A stretch of 64,000 nt of DNA, taken from the NCBI RefSeq assembly GCF_029893805.1, contig NZ_JARXYP010000002.1, positions 9,114,001 to 9,178,000 of the forward strand, read 5' to 3'. The notes beneath the pieces were generated by a model. The model had not been told where the DNA came from. It was given only the letters and a program-made list of their open reading frames with translations, and searched no databases. Of this stretch, positions 34,546 to 43,413 are shown one piece after another; position 1 is the stretch's first letter; each line of letters starts with the position of its first letter. The DNA is from Streptomyces sp. SAI-135 (GTDB lineage Bacteria; Actinomycetota; Actinomycetes; Streptomycetales; Streptomycetaceae). The translations under genes and the position numbers were made by a program.

Positions 34546-37338
34546 ATGCGTGAGCTGAAGTCGGTCGCACAGCGTGTCGCACCGGGCAGTTGGGGCGCGC
34601 ACCGCTCCATCGGCGCGGCTGTCAGGGACGCCAGGCCGGGCGGGGTGATCACTGTGCAGGCCGGGACATACACCGAGGCGCTGGTGCTGGACAAGGACAT
34701 CGTCCTAGTCGCCAAGGGCACCGTACGGGTGGTCGCGCCGCGCGGCCCGGCCGTCACCGTGCACACGGGCCGCGCCGAGCTGCGCGGCTTCACCCTCGTC
34801 TCCCCCGCGCCCCGGGAGGCCGCGGTGCTGCTGCGCGGCGGTGAACCGGTGCTGCGGGACTGCGAAATCACCGGCGGTCGCGTCGAGGTCGCCGCCGGGG
34901 CGGCTCCGTTGCTGCGCGACTGCTCGGTGCGGCAGGCCGAGGGCATGGCGGTACGTCTGACAGGCACCAGCCGCACCACGCTGGAGGCCCTGACGGTCGG
35001 CGGCTGCACAGGGGACGGCGTGGTCGTCGAGGACGAGGCGGCTCTCGAACTAGCTGACTCGCTCGTGGACGGTGTCGCCGGATGCGGCATCGTCGTGACC
35101 GCCGGCGCGCACGCGGCTCTGACCCGCTGTGAGATACGTGGCAGCGGAGCCACCGCTGTCCTTGTGGACGGACACGCCTCCGCGGCACTGAGTGAGTGCC
35201 GCTTGTACGAGGCGGCCGGTCTGGGGATCTGGGTACGCGGCACGGCGGGCCGCCCGCCGGGCCCGCAGCGCCGCCGGCAGTGGGGCACCGGCCCGGCCGG
35301 CGAGGCCCCCAACCCGGTGGCGGTCTCCTCCTCTGTCGATGCTGCAGTCCACTCCGCTGACCGAGCCCAGGGTGTGCGGTTGCACGACTGTGAGATCTTC
35401 CGCACCGGACGATCCGGTGTACTCGTGGAGGACCAAAGCTCGATCGTGCTGGACCGTTGCCAGGTGCACCGCACCACCGGTGCCGCGGTGCTGGTCAGAG
35501 GAGAGGCCGTCGCGGAACTGGTCTCGGTGAGGGCCGTGGACTGCACGGACACGGCGCTCGTCGTCAGCGCGACCGGGAACGCCACCGCGCGCGACTCCAC
35601 CTTCGCCCGTACCGGTGCCAACGGGCTCTACGCGACGGGCGAGGCTTGGGTCTCACTGACCGGGTGCACGGTGCGGGAGACCGCCTACACGGTCGTGCAT
35701 CTGGGCGGTTCGGCGCGGGTGGAGGTACAGGACTGCGCGATCGGGGGCACCCCCGAATACGGCGTCCGTGTCACCGAACGGGCCGAACTGCTGGCGGAGC
35801 GCTGCGAGGTGACCGACGTCGAGCTGACGGGGCTGTGCGTGGAGGGCGGCGACGCGGCCCTGCGCGACTGCCGGATCGAAGGCGACCGCGACGGCGTACG
35901 CCTGACCACCACCCACCGGCCCCTGCTGTCTCACTGCGCCGTCACCTCCGTCGGCGAGGCCGGTGTCCGGGTCGGCCGGGGCACGGGCGCCCTGCTGGAG
36001 AACGTGACGATCACCGGAGCCACCACGGGCCTGCTCCTGGAGGAGGACAGCACGGTCCTCGTGGAGGGCGGAGCGGTGCGCGAGTCCCGGGGCAGCGGTG
36101 TCGTCGTGTACGCGTCCGCCCGTCCCGCGGTTCATGGCCTCACGGTCGAGTCTGCGGCGAAGAATGCGCTGTACGTCGGGGACGGGGGCGAAGGCCGCTA
36201 CGACGACTGTCACTTCACCGGGAGCCGTTTCCCTGCCGTTTACGCCGGTGCCCGTTCCAGGTTCGTGCTGCGCCGATGCGTCGTGGACGGCACCGAGACG
36301 GACCTGCTGCGGGACGAGGAGGCGGAGGTGTACGCGCGGGACTGTCATGTCGAGGATGCGGTCGATCCGGTGCTGCCGACCTTGCCGCCCCCGCCCACGG
36401 AGCAGGGAAGCACTCAAGTACCCGATGTCCGCAGGGCGGTGGCCACCCGCGGCACCGCGGGGGAGGGCGAGCAGGACCCCGAGGCCCCCGAAGCGGCCGC
36501 GGCGAAGTTGGAGGAACTCCGCGCCGAACTCGACCGGCTGGTCGGCCTGGAAGGTGTCAAACACGATGTGGTCACGCTCACGAGGCTGATGCAGATCGTG
36601 AAGGCCCGCCAGGACGCCGGGCTCGCGCCGCCGCCGCTGAGCAGGCACCTGGTCTTCGCGGGGAACCCTGGCACCGGCAAGACCACTGTGGCCCGCCTCT
36701 ACGGCGGCTTCCTGGCGGCGCTCGGTCTGCTCAGCCGCGGTCACCTGGTCGAAGCCGACCGGGGGGACCTGGTCGGGGAGTACGTCGGGCACACCGCGCC
36801 CAAGACGACCGCCGTCTTCCGGCGCGCTCTGGGCGGGGTGCTCTTCATCGACGAGGCGTACTCCCTCGCGCCCCAGGGCCAATTCACCGACTTCGGCTCG
36901 GAAGCCATCTCGACGCTCGTGAAACTGATGGAGGACCACCGTGACGAGGTGGTCGTCATCGTCGCCGGCTACCCGAACGAGATGAACCGGCTGCTGGAGT
37001 CCAACGCCGGCCTGGCCTCACGCTTCACCCGCACCCTGCACTTCGACGACTACTCCTCGTCCGATCTGGTGCGCATCGTCGAGCACCAGGCCGACCGCCA
37101 CCAGTACACCTTCGCGCCGCAGACCATCGCCGCGCTGCACGACTACTTCGAGACGCTGCCGCGCGGCGAACAGTTTGGCAACGGACGCAGCGCCCGGCAG
37201 GTCTTCCAGCAGATGACCGAGAGGCACGCGCAGCGCGTGGCCGAACTCGGCTTGGGCGCCGTCGATTTCGCATCAGCCGACGAGGAACTGCTCACCACGC
37301 TCCTGCCCGTGGACCTCCCCCCGGAAGAGGCTCTCTGA
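34546..37338 (+). CDS. eccA: beta-helix / AAA+ ATPase fusion (EccA-like)
   Basis: 930 aa. Residues 1 to about 615 are right-handed parallel beta-helix repeats (SIGAAVRDARPGGVITVQAG at the start, then many LRDC/LxxC coils such as AALRDCRIEGDRDGVRLTTT). After an acidic Ala/Glu linker (EAPEAAAAKLEELRAELD), the CbxX/CfxQ-type AAA+ domain has Walker A GNPGTGKTTVARL (706-718), Walker B LFIDEAYSLA (about 764) and arginine finger region GLASRFTRTLHF. The AAA part equals the ATPase half of mycobacterial EccA, where a TPR domain replaces the beta-helix. Probably a cytoplasmic chaperone that handles WXG100 substrates. Start at ATG 34546; GTG 34513 overlapping eccD is possible. Confidence 0.85.
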   Translation: MRELKSVAQRVAPGSWGAHRSIGAAVRDARPGGVITVQAGTYTEALVLDKDIVLVAKGTVRVVAPRGPAVTVHTGRAELRGFTLVSPAPREAAVLLRGGEPVLRDCEITGGRVEVAAGAAPLLRDCSVRQAEGMAVRLTGTSRTTLEALTVGGCTGDGVVVEDEAALELADSLVDGVAGCGIVVTAGAHAALTRCEIRGSGATAVLVDGHASAALSECRLYEAAGLGIWVRGTAGRPPGPQRRRQWGTGPAGEAPNPVAVSSSVDAAVHSADRAQGVRLHDCEIFRTGRSGVLVEDQSSIVLDRCQVHRTTGAAVLVRGEAVAELVSVRAVDCTDTALVVSATGNATARDSTFARTGANGLYATGEAWVSLTGCTVRETAYTVVHLGGSARVEVQDCAIGGTPEYGVRVTERAELLAERCEVTDVELTGLCVEGGDAALRDCRIEGDRDGVRLTTTHRPLLSHCAVTSVGEAGVRVGRGTGALLENVTITGATTGLLLEEDSTVLVEGGAVRESRGSGVVVYASARPAVHGLTVESAAKNALYVGDGGEGRYDDCHFTGSRFPAVYAGARSRFVLRRCVVDGTETDLLRDEEAEVYARDCHVEDAVDPVLPTLPPPPTEQGSTQVPDVRRAVATRGTAGEGEQDPEAPEAAAAKLEELRAELDRLVGLEGVKHDVVTLTRLMQIVKARQDAGLAPPPLSRHLVFAGNPGTGKTTVARLYGGFLAALGLLSRGHLVEADRGDLVGEYVGHTAPKTTAVFRRALGGVLFIDEAYSLAPQGQFTDFGSEAISTLVKLMEDHRDEVVVIVAGYPNEMNRLLESNAGLASRFTRTLHFDDYSSSDLVRIVEHQADRHQYTFAPQTIAALHDYFETLPRGEQFGNGRSARQVFQQMTERHAQRVAELGLGAVDFASADEELLTTLLPVDLPPEEAL

Positions 37339-37400
37339 GCAGGGCAAAGCGGCAGGACGCCAAAGGACCTCGGACCGGGTGAAAGACAGGTGTCTCCCAG

Positions 37401-37721
37401 ATGGCAGAACAAAGCACGCAGGACTGGCTCGTACACCTCGCAGCACTGAAGGAGGCGATCGGCGCGGTGAGGCGGGAGTCGGCGGAGATCACGACCGGCA
37501 TGGCGTCAATCGCCGCCAAGATGAACGACATCGGCACCTCGTGGAACAGTCCGTCCTACGCCACGTTCGACGACATCAAGTCCTGGTTCCTGACGTGCCA
37601 GCACGATCTGGAAGCACTGATGCAGGACATCCTCCGCCGGATGGACGCCACGTACGCGAACTACCACGACGCGGAGGGCACGAACTACAGCAACGTCACC
37701 GACGGGCCGTCGGATGGCTGA
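37401..37721 (+). CDS. WXG100-family protein
   Basis: 106 aa, two-helix hairpin with turn SWNSPSY (W-N-S) and tail TYANYHDAEGTNYSNVTDG (YHDAE secretion-type motif). It follows the EccA-like gene by 62 nt on the same strand. Third WXG100 protein of the locus and probably a secreted small substrate or adaptor. A convergent terminator lies right behind it. Confidence 0.88.
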   Translation: MAEQSTQDWLVHLAALKEAIGAVRRESAEITTGMASIAAKMNDIGTSWNSPSYATFDDIKSWFLTCQHDLEALMQDILRRMDATYANYHDAEGTNYSNVTDGPSDG

Positions 37722-37740
37722 GCGGCGTCGCGGTGCGCCC

Positions 37741-37774
37741 GGCACGCCGCACGCCGTCCAGCATGCGGCGTGCC
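37741..37774. terminator. bidirectional terminator
   Basis: Perfect 11-bp stem GGCACGCCGCA / TGCGGCGTGCC with a 12-nt loop, between the convergent WXG100 gene (ends 37721) and the Esp-like gene (ends 37840). Confidence 0.8.
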
Positions 37775-37839
37775 GGCGTGGCACGGCGCACGACCGCCCC
37801 GTTCAGCACCTGCAGAACGGGGCGGCACAGCTCGCCGGT

Positions 37840-38478
37840 TCAGGCCCTTGGCGGCGGAGCCGGAAAGCGGGACTTGCGGTCGGCCTCCGCGTAGACCTGT
37901 CCCGAGTGGTTGAGCAGCGCGATGTACTCGCCCAATTTCTCGATTGTGGCGCCGACTTCGAGCAGCGCGCGCTCCATGGCCGGGTTCATCTCGGCCGCGA
38001 ACGTCTCGCCGGTCTTGGCGAACGGGTTGGCAACGGACTTGCCCTGCAGCGGGTCGTATGCCATCGAGTTGCTGTTGTCTCCCCTTCTCTCATACGCGTC
38101 CTTGGCGCCCTGGCCGAAGACGGTGTCCTTGACGGCTGCGACCAGGGCGCGGACCTCCTCGTACTTGTCCACCGCGCCGCGTGCCTCGGTGAGCATCGAC
38201 TGCTCCGCGGTGCGCAGCGCGCCGAGGTCGATCCTGAGATCCCCGGCGGGTTCGGTGATCTCCTCCGACGGGGGTCCGTCCCCGCTCTCCGTCAGGTCCG
38301 TCGGGTCGATGTTGAAGGAGGGCGGCACGGCCCAGACGACCTCTGTATCCGGTACCAGGTGGCTGAGGTCCTTGCCGTTGTCCTCCGAGGGATCGGCGAC
38401 TCCGTCGCCGTCCTCGTCCACTGTCTCGGGGTCGGGCAGCGGTGTTTCGTCGTACTTCGAGTCGATCGGTTCGGTCAC
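37840..38478 (-). CDS. ESX-associated helical protein (Esp-like)
   Basis: 212 aa, starting GTG 38478 behind AAGGAG; the 20 extra upstream codons lack support. An acidic N-terminal half (DEDGDGVADPSEDNGKDLS) is followed by a helical domain: DLRIDLGALRTAEQSMLTEA, YEEVRALVAAVKDTVFGQGA, AMERALLEVGATIEKLGEY. The helical part resembles the WXG100-like fold of longer ESX proteins but lacks the W-x-G turn. It is the only minus-strand gene of the island and divergent from the next WXG100 gene. Probably a secreted or regulatory ESX component; not assigned to a named family. Confidence 0.7.
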   Translation of the reverse strand: MTEPIDSKYDETPLPDPETVDEDGDGVADPSEDNGKDLSHLVPDTEVVWAVPPSFNIDPTDLTESGDGPPSEEITEPAGDLRIDLGALRTAEQSMLTEARGAVDKYEEVRALVAAVKDTVFGQGAKDAYERRGDNSNSMAYDPLQGKSVANPFAKTGETFAAEMNPAMERALLEVGATIEKLGEYIALLNHSGQVYAEADRKSRFPAPPPRA

Positions 38479-38559
38479 GGTGTCTCCTTGGTCTCTGCCG
38501 CGTCGACTTCCCGGCCCGGTGTGCGGGCGACGCGGCATGCCGGGCGGCCCTGAAGAGCC

Positions 38560-38670
38560 GATGCCATGCTAACCGCTTATGCGATGAATTATCAGCGCAA
38601 GTTCCTTTTGTACCTATTGAGTTGTATTACTCCATATCTCCGCGAACATCGGATTGTGACCCGAGGAAGG
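38560..38670 (+). promoter_or_regulatory. AT-rich divergent promoter region
   Basis: About 100 bp with far lower GC than its surroundings (GATGAATTATCAGCG, TTGTATTACTCCATATC) between divergent ESX genes, followed by the ribosome-binding site GAGGAAGG at 38663-38670. Likely promoter of the esx-eccC-giant transcript; no exact -10/-35 could be fixed. Confidence 0.5.
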
Positions 38671-38677
38671 TGTGTCA

Positions 38678-39112
38678 ATGGCTGACAGCGAAACCGCCGA
38701 CTACGACCTCTCCGTCATCGACGTGTCCCCGGTCGGACTGAACGTCACGTCCAGGGCACTGGTCGAACTCTCCAGTTCCGTCGCAGATCGCATCAGCACC
38801 ATTTACACCACCCTGAACGGGCTGCGCGTGGCGTGGCAGGGTCAGGCCGCCTCGGACGCCGAGGAGGTGCAGAACGAGTGGACGCGGGTCATGACCGAGC
38901 TGTTCGGCACCGAGGAGGACCCGTCCCGGGGGGTCCTGCCCGCGCTGGCGGACGGCGTCGGCATGGCCTGGGGCAACTTCAGCGTGGCCGAACAGGGTGT
39001 CACCAAGATCTTCACCGAGTTCCTCACCAACCTGACCGCGACGGGCGGCGGTGACCCGGAGGAGGTCACCGACACCAACCGGACAGCGGTCACCATGACC
39101 TTCCCCTACTGA
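38678..39112 (+). CDS. WXG100-family protein (long form)
   Basis: 144 aa. Central LNGLRVAWQGQAASDAEEVQ gives the WQG turn; the body is longer than classic EsxA and ends GGGDPEEVTDTNRTAVTMTF. ATG at 38678 is preferred over GTG 38672 because GAGGAAGG sits 7 nt upstream of the ATG. First gene before EccC and the giant gene, with which it is probably cotranscribed; possibly the specific partner of the giant protein. Secreted by the type VII system (inferred). Confidence 0.85.
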   Translation: MADSETADYDLSVIDVSPVGLNVTSRALVELSSSVADRISTIYTTLNGLRVAWQGQAASDAEEVQNEWTRVMTELFGTEEDPSRGVLPALADGVGMAWGNFSVAEQGVTKIFTEFLTNLTATGGGDPEEVTDTNRTAVTMTFPY

Positions 39113-39167
39113 GCACCGCCTCCTCCCCCCCGTGTCCCACACCCCGACAGGCAGCTAGGCAGTCACC

Positions 39168-42100
39168 GTGAGTCGAATACCGTTCCACCGCCCCGTCCGG
39201 ATGGCACCCCCACCGGTGCCGGAGGGCATGACGAAACTGGCCTCACCGCCCCAGCGGCCCCAGCCGCAGGGCGCGGCCGGATGGCTGATGCTGCTCCTGC
39301 CGCTGCTGTCCAGCGTGAGCATGGCCGCGTACATGGTGGCCTACGGCAGGGCATGGATGATCCTGCTGGGATTCGCCTTCGTCGTGGTGTCCGTGGGCAT
39401 CACCATCGGTGTGCGGATGCAGCTGCGGAGCAGTCGGCGCCGCAACCAGTTCCGGCAGCGGGAGCGGTACCTGGAGTACCTGGCCGGTGTACGCAAGCGG
39501 GCTCAGCTGAGCAGGGTCGGCCAGCAGGCCGCCGACGCCTGGCGGCATCCGCACCCCGACCGACTGTGGGCGATCGCCACCCGGCGGCGCCGGGTGTGGG
39601 AACGCCGCCCCGGTGACACCGACTTCCTCCAGTTGCGGGTCGGCACCGGCACGGTGCCGCTGGCCGACGTGCTGCGCATCCCGGAGCAAAGCGATCCGAC
39701 CATCGAGGTCGACATCCAGTGCCAGCACGCCGCCGCCGAACTCGTCGAGGCATACAGCACGGTGGACGGTCAGGCCGCGTGGCTGGACCTGCGGTCGTCC
39801 GGCGTGGTCAGTCTGCTGGGGGCCGCGCCCGCGCACCCGTGAGCTGGCCCAGGCCCTGCTGCTGCAGCTCTCGGTACTCCACGCCCCCGACGACGTGCGG
39901 GTCGCGGTCGTCACCGGCGGCAACTCCGCCTGGGACTGGGCGAAGTGGCTACCGCACACCCAGGACCCCGACCCGCGGGCACAGATCCGCGAGCAGGAGG
40001 TCGTCCCTCTGCTCGCCGACAACCTCGCCGGAATCCACGATCAACTGCGTGCCGCCTTCGACGAAGCAGTCGCGGCCCGCGCCGAACGCAACGGCCGTCT
40101 CATCACCCAGCGTGACAGCGGCCCCCGCCGCCACCTGGTCGTCATCCTGGACGACTACGAGCCCGGAGCCTCCTGGGCCCGTTCCGCGCTCCTGGCCGAC
40201 CTGTTCACCGAGGCGGGACCCGACCTGGGGGTGCACGTGGTGTGCCTCGTGGAGGAGGAAGCATCCGAACCGGGCCGGGTCGACGTCCGCGCCCGCACGG
40301 ACGCACGCGGTGGACTCGTCCTGGAAGGACGCATGCCGGGCCTGTACGCGGCGATCGAGAACGGTGCCGCCGACGAGCCGGCGCCCGCCGTCCTGACGGC
40401 CACCGCACGTGCGCTGGCGCCACTGAGGCTGTCCGGCGAACGCGAACAGGTCCTCGCCGAGGACGTCTCCCTCTCGGGGATGCTCGGTTTCGCGGACATG
40501 GCGGCCTTCGACCCGGCCGCAGGGCGGCGCAAGCCCGACGCGAAGGACCTGCTCAGCGTCCCCATCGGAGTGACCGGCACCGGCGAACCGCTGCACCTCG
40601 ACCTCAAGGAGTCGGCGCAGGGCGGCATCGGCCCGCACGGCCTGGTTGTCGGTGCCACCGGGTCCGGCAAGAGCGAGCTGCTGCGCACCCTCGTCACCGG
40701 CATGGCCATGGTGCACGCGCCGGAGCACCTGGCCTTCGTCCTCGTCGACTTCAAGGGCGGCGCCACCTTCGCGGGCGTCACCGAACTTCCACACGTGTCC
40801 GGTCTGATCACCAACCTCGCCGACGACCTCGCGCTGGTGGACCGAATGCGCAAGGCCCTGCAGGGCGAACAACAGCGCCGGCAGCGCATGCTGCGGGATG
40901 CCGGGAACGTCGACTCCGTGCGCGAGTACCAGCTCCGTCAGGCCGCCGGCGGCACCGACATCAACGGCAAACCGCTCGACCCCCTGCCCTACCTGTTCAT
41001 CATCGTCGACGAGTTCGGCGAACTCCTCTCCCAACGGCCGGACTTCATCGACCTGTTCGTCCAGATCGGCCGGGTCGGGCGCTCCCTCGGCATGCACCTG
41101 CTGCTCGCCACCCAGCGGCTTGAGGAAGGCAGGCTGCGCGGCCTGGAGTCCCACCTGTCCTACCGGATCTGCCTACGGACCTTCAGCGCCGCCGAGTCCC
41201 GTGCCGTCCTCGGAACCCCCGACGCCTACACCCTGCCCGCCATCCCGGGCTCCGCCTATCTGAAGGTCGACGAGTCGATCTACGAGCGCTTCCGCGTCGC
41301 ACACGTGTCGGCGCCCTACCGCGAACAGGACTCCGACACCGCCGCCGCGGCCGCCGAACCAGTTCCCTTCGCCGTGCACGGAGACCTGGCCCCGCTCGCA
41401 CCCGAGGAGAACGAGGCGACCCGCCGGGAATGGACCCCGCACGGAGGCGCGACCGAACTACAGATCGCAGTCGAGCGCCTCGTGAACAAGGACGTCCCGG
41501 GCCACCAGGTGTGGCTGCCCCCACTGCCCGCGCACTTCGCCCTCAGCTCGCTGCTCGGCGAGCCGGAGGTCGACCCGGAGCTGGGCCTGCGCTGCCCCCT
41601 GTGGCCCTACACGGGCCGGCTCGTGTTCCCGATCGGCGTGATCGACGTGCCCTCGCGCCAGGAACAGATCCCCCTTACAGCGGATCTGCCGGGACGCCAA
41701 GGACATATCGCGCTGGTGGGCGCCCCGCAGAGCGGCAAGTCGACCTTCCTGCGCACCGCGATGCTCAGCGCCATGCTCACCCACACCCCCGAAGAACTGC
41801 AGTTCTACGCCATCGATATGGGCGGCGGATCGCTGCACGGACTGAGCGACGCACCCCATGTCGCCGGCATCGCGGGCCGCCGCGACGAGGAGCGGGTGCG
41901 CAGGGTGCTGGCCGAGGTCGGAAGCCTGGTCACCGCACGCGAGCGGATGTTCCGAGACCTGCACATCCAGTCCGCGGCCGAACTGCGCAGCCGCCGCTCC
42001 GAAGGCGACCTGCCCGAGGGCGTGCGGGCCGCGGACATCGTGCTGGTCGTCGACAACTGGGCCGCTCTGCACACCTCCGACGACAGCGCCGTCACCACCC

Positions 42101-43335
42101 TCACCGACATCGCCGTCCGCGGCCTCGGTGTCGGAGTCCACCTGTGGCTGACCGCCAACCGATGGGCGGAAATCCGCGTCGGCCTGCGCGACAACATCCC
42201 GGGCCGCCTCGAACTGTGGCTCAACGACCCCTCCGAGTCCGAGATCAGCCGCCCCGCCGCCCGTGCCCTGGGCCAGAGCGTTCCCGGCAGAGGGCTAGCC
42301 TCACCCGGACTCACCCACCACATCGCCCTGCCCCGGCTGGACGGCGTGGACAGCATGGACGGGATCACCGACGCCGAACGCCGGCTGGTGTCCAGGATCG
42401 CAGAAAGCTGGCCGCGGGCCGCGGCCCCGGCGCTGCGCGTACTGCCCGACCGGATCACCGTCCGCGAGTTGTCCGCGGCCGGGGCGCCGACGCCCGCCGA
42501 ACGCTGGGAGAGCCACGGCGCGGCCCTCGGCGAACGCGAGATGCCCGTCGCGCTGCGCGAGGCCGACCTGGCCCCCGTCGGACTCGATCTGACCTCGAAC
42601 GACCCGCACTTCGCAGTCTTCGGCGACTCGGGATCCGGCAAGACCACGTTCCTGCGCGCCTGGATGCGCGGTCTTGCCGCCCGCCACACCCCCCACGAGC
42701 TACGGTTCATGATCGTCGACTACCGGCACAGTCTGCTGGGCGTGGTGGCCGACGAGTACATCGGCGCCCGCGGCGGCAACTCCGACCTGGTCGCCGGACA
42801 GGTCGCGGCCCTCGCCGAAACCCTGCGCTCCCGGATGCCTCCGGCCGACATCACCCCCACCCAGCTCGCCGAGCGCGGCTGGTGGGAAGGCCCCGAACTG
42901 TACGTCGTGGTGGACGACTACGACCTGGCGGCGGGCAGCATGGGACGCGGCCCGCTGGCTCCGCTGGCCGAGTTCATCCAGCAGGCGGACGAGCTGGGCT
43001 TCCATCTCGTACTGGCCCGGCGGGTCGGAGGCGCCGCCAGGGCCCTGCTGTCGGACCCGCTGCTGAGCAAGCTCAAGGAGATGGGCTCCGGTGGCCTGCT
43101 GCTGTCCGGCGACCACCGCGAAGGGGTCCTCATCAACGAGCAGCGCGCGCACCGCCGTCAGCCCGGCCGCGGAACGCTGGTCCGTCGGGGCCACGAGCCC
43201 ACCCTCGTCCAGGTCGCCATGGACGAGCGGGACGTGCCGGCCGAGGAGTCGGCAGCGCCGTCCAGCACCGATGCCGGCGAAACCCGCGCCGAGGATCCGC
43301 CCACGACGCGAGCGCAGCCCGTAGTGCGGACCTAG
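39168..43335 (+). pseudogene. eccC: EccC FtsK/SpoIIIE-type ATPase, frameshifted at a G5 run
   Basis: About 1,388 codons over two frames. Frame 1 from GTG 39168 holds two membrane helices (WLMLLLPLLSSVSMAAYMVA, MILLGFAFVVVSVGITIGV) and ends prematurely at 39842. Frame 2 (from about 39820 to 43335) continues GPRPRTRELAQALLLQLSV and carries three FtsK-like ATPase domains with Walker A motifs GATGSGKSE, GAPQSGKST and GDSGSGKTT. Dropping one G from GGGGG at 39818-39822 restores a single standard EccC. All later motifs are intact, so this is a very recent mutation or a base-call error. EccC is the motor that recognises WXG100 substrates; if truly broken, the ESX system is dead. Confidence 0.9.
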
Positions 43336-43413
43336 CTACCGCCACCGACCACCCGGTACAGCACCAGTCAGGCGACCGTCGAACACATCACGCCCAGGGA
43401 GGGCGGCCCCACC

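Noticed and set aside
39810..39845. Programmed ribosomal frameshift in eccC
   Set aside because: The G5 run has no slippery heptamer, and EccC is normally a single frame; an indel is the simpler reading.
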